A stretch of DNA of 43,370 nucleotides, from positions 1 through 43,370 of the forward strand of contig CAZYPK010000027.1 in NCBI GenBank assembly GCA_964649195.1. The letters are read 5' to 3'. The stretch comes from JTS-RE9 sp964649195 (lineage in GTDB: Bacteria; Planctomycetota; Phycisphaerae; Phycisphaerales; Phycisphaeraceae). Positions within the stretch are counted from its first letter, which is position 1. Every line of letters starts with the position of its first letter. A model generated the notes under the pieces. That model was not told where the DNA came from. It was given only the letters and a program-made list of their open reading frames with translations, and ran no database searches. Shown here in pieces: positions 1 to 8,288 of this stretch. The position numbers and the translations under genes were made by a program.

Positions 1-70
1 GGGGCCTGAGCAAACGAAACTCGCGCGGCAGGCGAACGATCAGGCATGATCGCCGGCCGCGCGATTTTCG

Positions 71-170
71 TTTGCTTCAGCCCGCGGACGGGCTTCGCAA
101 ACGAACGGCTCGGCGGGAGCCTCGCCCTCCCAGTGGAAGCCTCGCCCTCCCGGCGGGAGGCTCCCGCTCT
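71..170. repeat. GC-rich dispersed repeat (copy 1)
   Basis: This block contains a small palindrome (CAGCCCGCGGACGGGCTTCG) followed by CTCGGCGGGAGCCTCGCCCT and a second, inverted GGCGGGAGGCTCCCGC unit. The same order of words recurs at about 22043-22105, and an inverted copy lies at 21919-21945. It is therefore a dispersed intergenic repeat. Its translations (EAPAEP-like peptides) look like protein but are repeat artefacts, which is why the first gene is started downstream of it. Confidence 0.75.
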
Positions 171-315
171 CCCGCCATATGCTTTTGCCCTGAGCCATTC
201 CCCCCCGGATTTGACCAAACCATCGCCTTGGCTGATACTTGCGTTCTCGCATTGGGTTGCGAGCCTCCTTCATTCCCGCCCGGATTCCCGCCTTGCCTCA
301 TCGGAGTTTTTTTCC

Positions 316-1470
316 ATGACACGATCCGCGATTCGGCTCTTCGTTGTCGCCCTCGCACTCGCTTTGGGCGCCTGTGCGAACAGCCCTTCCGACTCCCAGG
401 CCACCGGCGGCGATGGCGCCACTTCGGAAGTGAAGGCCGCCGCTCCCGCACGCAAGCCGACGGGCCTGCTGATCGAACCGGTGGACGCCCTGCAACTGGG
501 CTACTCCATCGACTGGGTCACGCATCTGAACATCACCGGCAATCGCAATCTGTACGCCGCGGAAGTGCTCGGCGATCTGCTGGTGACCGTCGATCGTCCG
601 ACCAACGTCGTCACCGCCGTCTCCATGAAGGATGGCAAACAGCTCTGGCGTCAGCAGGCCGGCCAGCTCCCCTACCGGGCCTTTGCCCCGACGCGGGTGG
701 ACAACCGCATCCTGGTGAACACGGAGACGCAGCTTTTCGAATTTGACGCCACCAGGGAAGGCAAGCTGTTCAACCGCTCCGATCTCGTCTCCGCGGTCGG
801 CTCGCCGCCGGCGATGGTGGGCGATGTGGCGGTGTTCGGCGGTTCCGATGGCATGATCTTCGGACACGATACCCGCGTGGGGTATGCCCGCTGGCGCTAC
901 AAGATGCCCGGCCAGATCCTCGTCGCCCCGCAGTTGAGCGGGCAACAGGTGTTCACCGTCGGCATCGATGGCCAGTATGCGTTGTTCTCCGGCTCGGGCG
1001 GCGAAGTGCTCTGGCGCGGCAAGGTGTTTGACAAGGTCAGCGCCCCCCCGACCGTTCATGCTTCGGGCATCTACGTGGCCTGCGAAGATCACTCGCTGTA
1101 CGCCCTCAACCGGTCCACCGGCGAAGACCGCTGGATCTTCCGCTACATCGATGATCTGAAGGAGTCGCCCGTCGTGCTTCAGAACTCGGTGTATCAGCCC
1201 CTGCCCACCGGCGAACTGGTCGCCCTGAAAGTCACCGACGGTGCGGAGCTTTGGCGCATCAAGCCCGAAGCCAAACTCGTCGGGCAGAACTCGCGCGGCT
1301 TGATTTTCCAAGGCGGGAAAAGCATCATCCTGCGCGACCCCGGCAGCGGCAAACAGATCGATCAGATTCCCGTGCAGGGCGAATTGAAGTTCATCATCAG
1401 CCCCGATGCCAGGTCGCTGATCGTGATTTCGACCCAGGGTCGGATCATGAAGCTGTCGCAGTTGAAATAA
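316..1470 (+). CDS. PQQ-like beta-propeller lipoprotein
   Basis: The 384-residue product starts with a lipoprotein signal peptide: a basic start (MTRSAIRL), a hydrophobic stretch and a lipobox ending LGAC, so Cys is about residue 20. An upstream in-frame start exists, but it would translate the dispersed repeat and bury the signal peptide. The body has repeated beta-propeller blades of PQQ/YVTN type, for example VTAVSMKDGKQLWRQ, YALNRSTGEDRW and LVALKVTDGAELWR, with the alternating hydrophobic and Gly/Trp pattern of these repeats. Such proteins sit on a membrane face and act as scaffolds or, with PQQ, as dehydrogenases. No catalytic residues are obvious, so a BamB-like structural role is possible but unproven. 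It precedes purH by about 200 bp and is probably separately transcribed. Confidence 0.85.
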   Translation: MTRSAIRLFVVALALALGACANSPSDSQATGGDGATSEVKAAAPARKPTGLLIEPVDALQLGYSIDWVTHLNITGNRNLYAAEVLGDLLVTVDRPTNVVTAVSMKDGKQLWRQQAGQLPYRAFAPTRVDNRILVNTETQLFEFDATREGKLFNRSDLVSAVGSPPAMVGDVAVFGGSDGMIFGHDTRVGYARWRYKMPGQILVAPQLSGQQVFTVGIDGQYALFSGSGGEVLWRGKVFDKVSAPPTVHASGIYVACEDHSLYALNRSTGEDRWIFRYIDDLKESPVVLQNSVYQPLPTGELVALKVTDGAELWRIKPEAKLVGQNSRGLIFQGGKSIILRDPGSGKQIDQIPVQGELKFIISPDARSLIVISTQGRIMKLSQLK

Positions 1471-1677
1471 GAACGTGCATGAAAAGGTCCGACCGACCGC
1501 CGATTTCGGAGAGCCGTTTTTATAAGGGAGGCAGAAAGGAAGGAAACGAGGAAAAAACCGGAATCGCCTGCCGGGTTCCTCATTTCCTGCCTGCCTGCCT
1601 TCCCTGTAAAAAAACGGATTGGCGACTTCTCACAGACGCTCTTCGACCTTCGCTTCCTTTTTCCTTTATTCCTTCCC
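1471..1677. other. Intergenic region, purine/pyrimidine-rich imperfect inverted repeat
   Basis: No gene is seen. Around 1527-1608 a purine-rich run (GGCAGAAAGGAAGGAAACGAGGAA) is followed, after CCGG..CCGG, by its imperfect complement (TTCCTCATTTCCTGCCTGCC). A large imperfect hairpin is possible. It could be transcribed as part of the purH leader or the upstream gene's tail. No ribosome-binding site of Shine-Dalgarno type is seen before purH. Confidence 0.35.
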
Positions 1678-3276
1678 ATGAACGACCTGATTCCCGTTCG
1701 ACGGGCTTTGATTTCCGTCAGCGACAAGACCGACCTGATCCCCTTCGCCAGGCGGCTGGCCAGCCGCGGGGTGCGGATCATCTCCACCGGCGGCACCGCC
1801 AAGGCGCTGGCCGAGGCGGGCATCGCCGTCACCGCCATCGATGAAGTCACCGGCTTTCCCGAAATGATGGATGGCCGGCTCAAGACGCTCCACCCGCGCG
1901 TACACGGCGGCCTGCTGGCCCTGCGCGACAAGGCGGACCATGTGGAAGCGATGAAGACGCACGGCATCGAGCCGATCGATCTGGTCTGCGTCAATCTCTA
2001 CCCCTTCGAAAAAACCACCGCCGACCCCAACGTCGCCGAGGCTCACGCCATCGAGCAGATCGACATCGGCGGCCCGAGCATGGTGCGCAGCGCGTCGAAG
2101 AATCACCGCTTTGTCGCCGTCGTCACATCCCCCGCACAGTACGACATGATCGGCGCCGAACTGGACGCCCACGATGGCGCGACGACCTACGCCCTTCGCA
2201 AAAAGCTCGCCGCCGCCGCCTTCGCCCGCACCGCCGCCTACGACACCGCCATCGCCCAGTGGATGGCCGCCCGCGATCCGCAGTCGCCCGGCGAGCCGCT
2301 GTTCCCCAATCCGCTGATCATCCGCATGGATCCGATTCAGGAGCTCCGCTACGGCGAAAACCCGCACCAGGCGGCGGTCGTCTATGGCGACCGCCGCAGC
2401 CGCGAAGCCTCCGTCGCCTTCGCCAGACAGCTCCACGGCAAGGAACTGAGCTTCAACAATCTCTACGATGCCAACGGCGCCCTTGAACTCGTCAAGGAAA
2501 TTGATGCGAATGACGCCTGTGCGGCGGCGGTCATCAAGCACGCCAACCCGTGCGGCTTCGCGGCGGCGAAGAATGCCGCCGACGCCTTTGAGAAGGCCTA
2601 CGCGGGCGATCCGCTGGCGGCCTTCGGCGGCATCATCGCCTTCAACTGCCAGGTGAGCCTGCCCGCCGCCCAGAGCATCGTCGAAGGCAACAAGTTTCTC
2701 GAAGTGATCGTCGCGCCTTCCTATGGCGCTGATGCGCTGGCGCTTTTGACGGAACGATGGAAGAATGTCCGCATTCTGGAGACGGGGCCGCTGCCGCCGC
2801 CGGATCGCAGAGATCTGCGGGAGATGGATTACAAGAAGATCACCGCCGGCCTGCTGGTGCAGCAGCGCGACCTTTTGAAGATGGATCCCGACGCCTGGCA
2901 ACACGCCGCCGGCCCCGCGCCGCAGGATGAGGATGTCGATCAGCTTGTGCTGGCCACGATTGCGGTGAAGCACCTCAAGAGCAACGCGGTCTGCATTCTG
3001 AACAACTACGCCTTGGTCGGCGCCGGCGCGGGCCAGATGGATCGCGTGGCCAGTTGCAGACTCGCCATTGAAAAAGCGGGATCACGCGCCAACGGCGGCT
3101 TCGTCGGCAGCGATGCGTTCTTCCCCTTCCGCGACGGCCCCGACCTGCTCATCAAGGCCGGCGTGAAAGCCATCGCCCACCCCGGCGGCTCCAAGCGCGA
3201 TGACGAAACGATCGCCGCGTGCAACGAGGCGGGCGTGACGCTGATGTTCACCGGCAAGCGGCATTTTCGGCATTAA
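1678..3276 (+). CDS. purH: Bifunctional AICAR transformylase / IMP cyclohydrolase
   Basis: PurH catalyses the last two steps of purine synthesis, from AICAR through FAICAR to IMP, in the cytoplasm. The 532-residue length is normal. The N-terminal MGS-like cyclohydrolase domain (about 1-200) has ISVSDKT, STGGTAK and the VTGFPEMMDGRLKTLHP block. The transformylase domain has LRYGENPHQ, the KHANPCG motif carrying the catalytic Lys-His pair, SFNNLYDANGA and a C-terminal IAHPGGSKRDDE segment. The start is placed at the ATG just before the first beta strand. No purine gene neighbours it, so it stands alone, as is common outside the purine operons of Firmicutes and enterics. Confidence 0.97.
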   Translation: MNDLIPVRRALISVSDKTDLIPFARRLASRGVRIISTGGTAKALAEAGIAVTAIDEVTGFPEMMDGRLKTLHPRVHGGLLALRDKADHVEAMKTHGIEPIDLVCVNLYPFEKTTADPNVAEAHAIEQIDIGGPSMVRSASKNHRFVAVVTSPAQYDMIGAELDAHDGATTYALRKKLAAAAFARTAAYDTAIAQWMAARDPQSPGEPLFPNPLIIRMDPIQELRYGENPHQAAVVYGDRRSREASVAFARQLHGKELSFNNLYDANGALELVKEIDANDACAAAVIKHANPCGFAAAKNAADAFEKAYAGDPLAAFGGIIAFNCQVSLPAAQSIVEGNKFLEVIVAPSYGADALALLTERWKNVRILETGPLPPPDRRDLREMDYKKITAGLLVQQRDLLKMDPDAWQHAAGPAPQDEDVDQLVLATIAVKHLKSNAVCILNNYALVGAGAGQMDRVASCRLAIEKAGSRANGGFVGSDAFFPFRDGPDLLIKAGVKAIAHPGGSKRDDETIAACNEAGVTLMFTGKRHFRH

Positions 3277-3278
3277 AA

Positions 3279-3438
3279 GCTGTCAGCCATCAGCTTTCAG
3301 CTTTCAGTTATCAGCCTTCAGCCTTCAGTTATCAGCCGTCAGCCAGAAGGGGTCAGCCTGAAACGAAAATGAGAATGGACATCCAACAGCGCCTGCCTTA
3401 AAGCTGATGGCTGATGGCTGATGGCTGACAGCTTTCAG
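3279..3438. repeat. Word-like quasi-tandem repeat (CAGCTTTCAG) in inverted arrangement
   Basis: Directly after purH there is a run of 7-11-bp units (variants of TCAGCTTTCAG, TCAGTTATCAG and TCAGCCTTCAG), and near 3400-3433 their reverse complement (AGCTGATGGCTGATGG). The ends AAGCTGTCAGCCATCAGC and its complement can pair perfectly. It may work as a transcription barrier for purH, but it lacks a classical T-tract. The unit length and the irregular units do not fit a CRISPR. Confidence 0.75.
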
Positions 3439-3536
3439 CCAAAATGGCAAAAGATTCCAGCTTTTAGGCTCCGATATGTGATAAGATCAATCCGAGTCAC
3501 CCCACGCCGATCACCGGGGAACATTCTCCGGTGTAG

Positions 3537-3564
3537 TTGACGTTAAGGGCTGGCTCTGTAACGA
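3537..3564 (+). promoter_or_regulatory. Possible sigma-70 promoter for clpX
   Basis: TTGACG, a 16-bp spacer and TAACGA lie about 120 bp upstream of clpX. A 7/8-bp hairpin (CACCGGGG..CTCCGGTG, 3511-3533) precedes them. The -35 is good and the -10 is mediocre. Confidence 0.3.
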
Positions 3565-3682
3565 CGATCAAACAATGGCGACGCGCCATCGTGGTCGCTG
3601 CACAGAGAGACTGCCAGGGCATTGTGGTCCACGGTCAGCATTCAACCGCGTCACGCTGCGGGCGTGACAGCAGGATGGCAAC

Positions 3683-5023
<1,341 letters not shown>

Positions 5024-5048
5024 AGCGAAACATTCCGACATCAAAACG

Positions 5049-5077
5049 ACCGGCGACCTTGTGTCGCCGGTTTTTTT
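5049..5077 (+). terminator. Rho-independent terminator after clpX
   Basis: A perfect 9-bp stem (ACCGGCGAC / GTCGCCGGT) with a 5-base loop is followed by seven Ts, 25 bp after the clpX stop codon. Confidence 0.9.
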
Positions 5078-5095
5078 ATGCCAGGAAATATCGAA

Positions 5096-5123
5096 GAGCC
5101 GCGACGTAACACGTCGCGGACGC
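5096..5123 (+). repeat. GAGCCGCGAC hairpin repeat, copy 1 (AAC loop)
   Basis: A perfect 9-bp stem, CCGCGACGT / ACGTCGCGG, closes on the loop AAC and is flanked by GAG and ACGC. An inverted copy lies at 5360-5386 and a third at 19356-19384. Variants at 36657 and 36839 have a changed but still paired stem. Confidence 0.85.
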
Positions 5124-5205
5124 AGGCAGCCTGAAAGGGTGTCAATCACACAGTCGGTCCTCAGCCTCAAAAACCAAGCGCAACTCCTTGAGCGTGGTGC
5201 AAATC

Positions 5206-5279
5206 CACATAGCCTCGGCCTTGACCGGAGTGATCCGCCGGATTCCGTGCGTCACCCCGGCCAAGGCCGGGGCTATGTG
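5206..5279. repeat. Inverted repeat inside the clpX-pgl gap
   Basis: Two 23-bp arms (5206-5228 and 5257-5279, CACATAGCC..CGGCCTTG..CCGG) match at 21 of 23 positions, with a 28-bp loop. The pair is nested inside the GAGCCGCGAC hairpins at 5096 and 5360, so the whole gap is a nested palindrome. Confidence 0.75.
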
Positions 5280-5359
5280 AAGTTTCAATACACACCCCGA
5301 GACCAGACCACCTGAGGCCCGACAGCCTCCGCACGATGGACGCCGCAGCAGGTTGCCAG

Positions 5360-5386
5360 CGTCCGCGACGTGTTACGTCGCGGCTC
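5360..5386 (-). repeat. GAGCCGCGAC hairpin repeat, copy 2 (inverted)
   Basis: This is the reverse complement of the copy at 5096-5123, including the flanking GAG and GACGC. It ends two bases from the pgl stop codon, so it would lie at the end of the pgl transcript. Confidence 0.85.
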
Positions 5387-5388
5387 AG

Positions 5389-6180
5389 CTACTCCCCCGC
5401 CGCCGCCGCGTCGAGGTACCACGTCAATCCGCCATGCGTCGGCTTGATGCCGGTGATGGGGAAATGTTCGATGTCCGGGCCGCGCTTTCGCAATTGTTCG
5501 CTCACGCGCTTGAGCGTCGGAAACTTTTTCGCCCCGATGCAGAGCACGACGATTTCACGGGCCGCGTTGAGCAAGGGAAAGGTCATCGTCACCCGCGGTG
5601 GCGGCGTCACCTTCGGACCGTCGTTGTTGGCGATCCATTGCCTCTGCTCCTTCAGTGCGGGCGACTGCGGAAACAGGCTGGCCGTGTGGGCGTCATCTCC
5701 CATGCCCAGAAGCACCCAGTCCAGTTGCGGAATCGTCGCGCCGGTTTCGAGCGTCGCGCCGGGCTGCGAGGCGGCCAGTGATTCGAAGACGCGCCGTATC
5801 TCTTCGATGTACGCCGCGGCCGGGTCATCGAGCAGCACAGGCATCGGATGCACTTGCCGCTTCCTGATGGGCAGATGATCGGTGAGCGATTCGCGGATCA
5901 TCTTGATGTTGGATTTTTCATCGGTCTCGGGCACCCGCCTTTCATCGACGATCCAGAAGTGCGTTTTTTCCCATGGAATGCCGCGATATCTGGGATCGAT
6001 GCACAGGTGCATATAGAACGGCTCGGGCGTGGAGCCGCCCGAAAGCGCAACATGAAACGCCCCGCGTTCCTTCACCGCTTCCGCAGCGGCAGAGGCCAGC
6101 GAGATCGCCAGATCATCAAAAAGCACATCGGCAGGAGCGACATGCATACGGCCGGAGAGTTTGAGATTAGCGTGCTGCAT
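5389..6180 (-). CDS. pgl: 6-phosphogluconolactonase
   Basis: This enzyme hydrolyses 6-phosphogluconolactone, the product of glucose-6-phosphate dehydrogenase. The 263-residue protein has the family blocks LSGGSTPEPFY (about 45-55), FWIVDERRVPETDEKSNIKM and DWVLLGMGDDAHTASLFP, which place it in the glucosamine-6-phosphate isomerase/6PGL fold (DevB type). The sixty residues before the first block are normal for the family. It is the last gene of a minus-strand series and is separated from zwf only by a small membrane-protein gene. A shared transcript with zwf is likely and metabolically sensible. Confidence 0.92.
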   Translation of the reverse strand: MQHANLKLSGRMHVAPADVLFDDLAISLASAAAEAVKERGAFHVALSGGSTPEPFYMHLCIDPRYRGIPWEKTHFWIVDERRVPETDEKSNIKMIRESLTDHLPIRKRQVHPMPVLLDDPAAAYIEEIRRVFESLAASQPGATLETGATIPQLDWVLLGMGDDAHTASLFPQSPALKEQRQWIANNDGPKVTPPPRVTMTFPLLNAAREIVVLCIGAKKFPTLKRVSEQLRKRGPDIEHFPITGIKPTHGGLTWYLDAAAAGE

Positions 6181-6198
6181 TCATTCGTTTCCACACAA

Positions 6199-6684
6199 TC
6201 AAGCTAGATTCTTGTCAGACACATTCTTGGGATAGAGAGACGATCGTAGAACATATCTTTTTGGATTCTGTGGGTCGATAATGATTTCCACGTCGCCGTC
6301 AATCGGATAGGACTTGGGCATCCCCGAGAACGAAGGTTCGTATCTGTTGGCACGGTAATCGTAACGGATGGTGATGCTCACTGCGCCGGCGTGACTCACC
6401 ATTCCATGTCTTATCACATAGGCGGTGAAAGGCACGCCGCGACGGAATAGGAGAAGGCATTTACGGATGTCCCAGCAACAACCAATGATGCTGATCATAA
6501 CGCCAACGGAAAAGAGCACGATATAAAGCGTGGAATCCTCAGACCACGTCGACTTTTTTTCCCATGCTGTTACCACGCAGGCAAATGCCACGAGAAGCGG
6601 CAAGCCGACCAACCATGCGGCGGCTCTCTTCCAAATAAATCCTGAAGGAATCGGATGAGGAGGTTTTCCAGTTGCGTTGCTCAT
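6199..6684 (-). CDS. DUF3592-like small membrane protein
   Basis: The 161-residue protein has two hydrophobic helices (about 22-42, WLVGLPLLVAFACVV, and about 52-72, YIVLFSVGVMISIIGCC). A soluble tail follows, with GVPFTAYVIRHGMV, an ITIRYDYRANRYEP-like stretch and a DGDVEIIIDPQNPKRYVLR ending. The last part matches the pattern of DUF3592 proteins, where a V.YDPxNP segment precedes the end. The function is unknown. It lies 13 bp downstream of zwf and 18 bp upstream of pgl, so it is translated within the pentose-phosphate transcript. No enzyme role is suggested by the sequence. Confidence 0.75.
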   Translation of the reverse strand: MSNATGKPPHPIPSGFIWKRAAAWLVGLPLLVAFACVVTAWEKKSTWSEDSTLYIVLFSVGVMISIIGCCWDIRKCLLLFRRGVPFTAYVIRHGMVSHAGAVSITIRYDYRANRYEPSFSGMPKSYPIDGDVEIIIDPQNPKRYVLRSSLYPKNVSDKNLA

Positions 6685-6697
6685 GGCGACACTTGCC

Positions 6698-8242
6698 TCA
6701 CGTGTTATGCCAGTGTCTTCCTTCGCGCGCCATCATTTCATCGGCCGCCGCCGGCCCCCAGGTTCCCGCCGGGTAATTCGGCAGATCCTTCTGCGGATTG
6801 TTGCCCCAGTAATCAAGCACCGGCTGCACGATCTGCCAGGCCCGCTCGATCTCATCCTTGTGCTTGAAGAGCGTCTGGTCGCCGCGCATCGCATCGAGGA
6901 TCAGCGTCGAGTAAGCCTGCGGCGGCTCGGCCTTGAACTCCTTCACGTAATCAAAATCCATCAGCACCGACTTGATGTTCATCCCGCTGCCGGGCACCTT
7001 GCCTTCGAAGCGAAGATGAATGCCTTCATCAGGCTGAATGTTGATCACGATCTGATTCGGCGCGAGCGATTTGCCGCTGCGCGGATTCTTCAGGCTGCGG
7101 AAAATCGAATGAGGCGTCTCCTTGAAATAGATCACCACCTCGGTGCACTTCTTCGCCATCGCCTTGCCGCTGCGAACGTAGAACGGCACGCCGTGCCAGC
7201 GCCACGTATCGAGATAAAGCTGAATCGCCGAATAGGTATCGGTCTGGCTGTCCGGCTTCACGCCCGGCTCACTGCGATAGGCGGGAAGTTTCTTGCCCTT
7301 GACTTCGCCGGGGGCATACTGCCCTTTCACCGCGATGCCGGGCAGTTCCGCTTCCGTGTAATCGCGAACAGCAGTGAGAACTTTCGACTTTTCCAGCCTC
7401 ACATCATCAGCCCGCAGACTCACCGGCGGCTCCATCGCCACCACCGCCATCACCTGCAACAGATGGCTTTGAATCATGTCGCGCATCGCGCCGCCTGAGC
7501 CCGAGTCGTAATACCCGCCGCGGCTCTCAACACCGACCGTTTCGGTGGCGGTCACCTGAATGTGATCGATGTACTGGCGGTTCCAGATCGGCTCGAAGAT
7601 CGAATTCGCAAAGCGGAACACCATCATGTTCTGCACCGTTTCCTTACCCAGGTAATGATCGATGCGGTAAATCGCATCCTCCTCAAACACCCGGCCCAGC
7701 ACGCGGTTCAGATGAGCCGCGGTTTTCGGATCATTGCCGAAGGGCTTCTCGACGATGATGCGCTGCCACGGCCGGGTCATGCGGTTGATCGAGCACCACG
7801 CTTTGCCTTCCACGACCATGCCCTGGCCGCCCAGGTTTTCGATCGTCTTGTCGTAAAGCTGCGGAGCCATCGAAAGGTAAAAGAGAACATTCTCACCAAG
7901 GGTATGCTGCGACTGCAACTCGGCGATGCGCGACTTGATGCCGGCGTAATCGGCGGCGACGGTCGAGTCGCCGGCGCAGTAATGAATGCGTTTGGCGAAC
8001 TCGCGCCACGCGCCCTCATCGAAGGAGAGCGCGTTGGCCTTGGCCATCTCGTAGAGATGCGTGGTGCGGAAGTCATCATCGCTCATCGCCGTGCGGCTGA
8101 TGCCCAGGATGGCGAAATGGTCCGGCGTCTGCCTGTTGACATAAAGGTCATACAAGGCCGGGATGAGCTTGCGCTTCGTCAGATCCCCCGAAGCGCCGAA
8201 GATGACAATCAGACACGGTGAGAGTTTGTCGTTGTGCGGCAT
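6698..8242 (-). CDS. zwf: Glucose-6-phosphate 1-dehydrogenase
   Basis: Zwf oxidises glucose-6-phosphate with NAD(P)+ to the lactone, the entry to the oxidative pentose-phosphate pathway. The 514-residue length is typical. The nucleotide-binding IFGASGDLTKRKLIPALYDL lies at about 14-33, with IIVEKPFGND in the middle. The substrate and catalytic motif YRIDHYLGKETVQNMM follows, then FANSIFEPIWN and, near the C-terminus, DALRGDQTLF in the slightly altered form DAMRGDQTLF. It lies between mnmG (46 bp upstream) and the DUF3592 gene, all on the minus strand. 6-phosphogluconate dehydrogenase is not in the window. Confidence 0.97.
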   Translation of the reverse strand: MPHNDKLSPCLIVIFGASGDLTKRKLIPALYDLYVNRQTPDHFAILGISRTAMSDDDFRTTHLYEMAKANALSFDEGAWREFAKRIHYCAGDSTVAADYAGIKSRIAELQSQHTLGENVLFYLSMAPQLYDKTIENLGGQGMVVEGKAWCSINRMTRPWQRIIVEKPFGNDPKTAAHLNRVLGRVFEEDAIYRIDHYLGKETVQNMMVFRFANSIFEPIWNRQYIDHIQVTATETVGVESRGGYYDSGSGGAMRDMIQSHLLQVMAVVAMEPPVSLRADDVRLEKSKVLTAVRDYTEAELPGIAVKGQYAPGEVKGKKLPAYRSEPGVKPDSQTDTYSAIQLYLDTWRWHGVPFYVRSGKAMAKKCTEVVIYFKETPHSIFRSLKNPRSGKSLAPNQIVINIQPDEGIHLRFEGKVPGSGMNIKSVLMDFDYVKEFKAEPPQAYSTLILDAMRGDQTLFKHKDEIERAWQIVQPVLDYWGNNPQKDLPNYPAGTWGPAAADEMMAREGRHWHNT

Positions 8243-8288
8243 GGTGAAATGAGAATCGAAAATCGCAACGCAAGCAAGCGAGATTTTC

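Noticed and set aside
46..315. N-terminal extension of the beta-propeller lipoprotein
   Set aside because: It translates a dispersed repeat and would bury the lipoprotein signal peptide.
1666..2973. Long minus-strand frame opposite purH
   Set aside because: It is a shadow of the GC-rich third-position pattern in purH. The translation is His/Gly/Arg-rich without motifs. The same holds for long frames opposite clpX, mnmG, fumC, the kinase and comM.
3279..3438. Possible CRISPR-like array
   Set aside because: The units are 7-11 bp and irregular, there are no unique spacers of constant length, and no cas genes are present.
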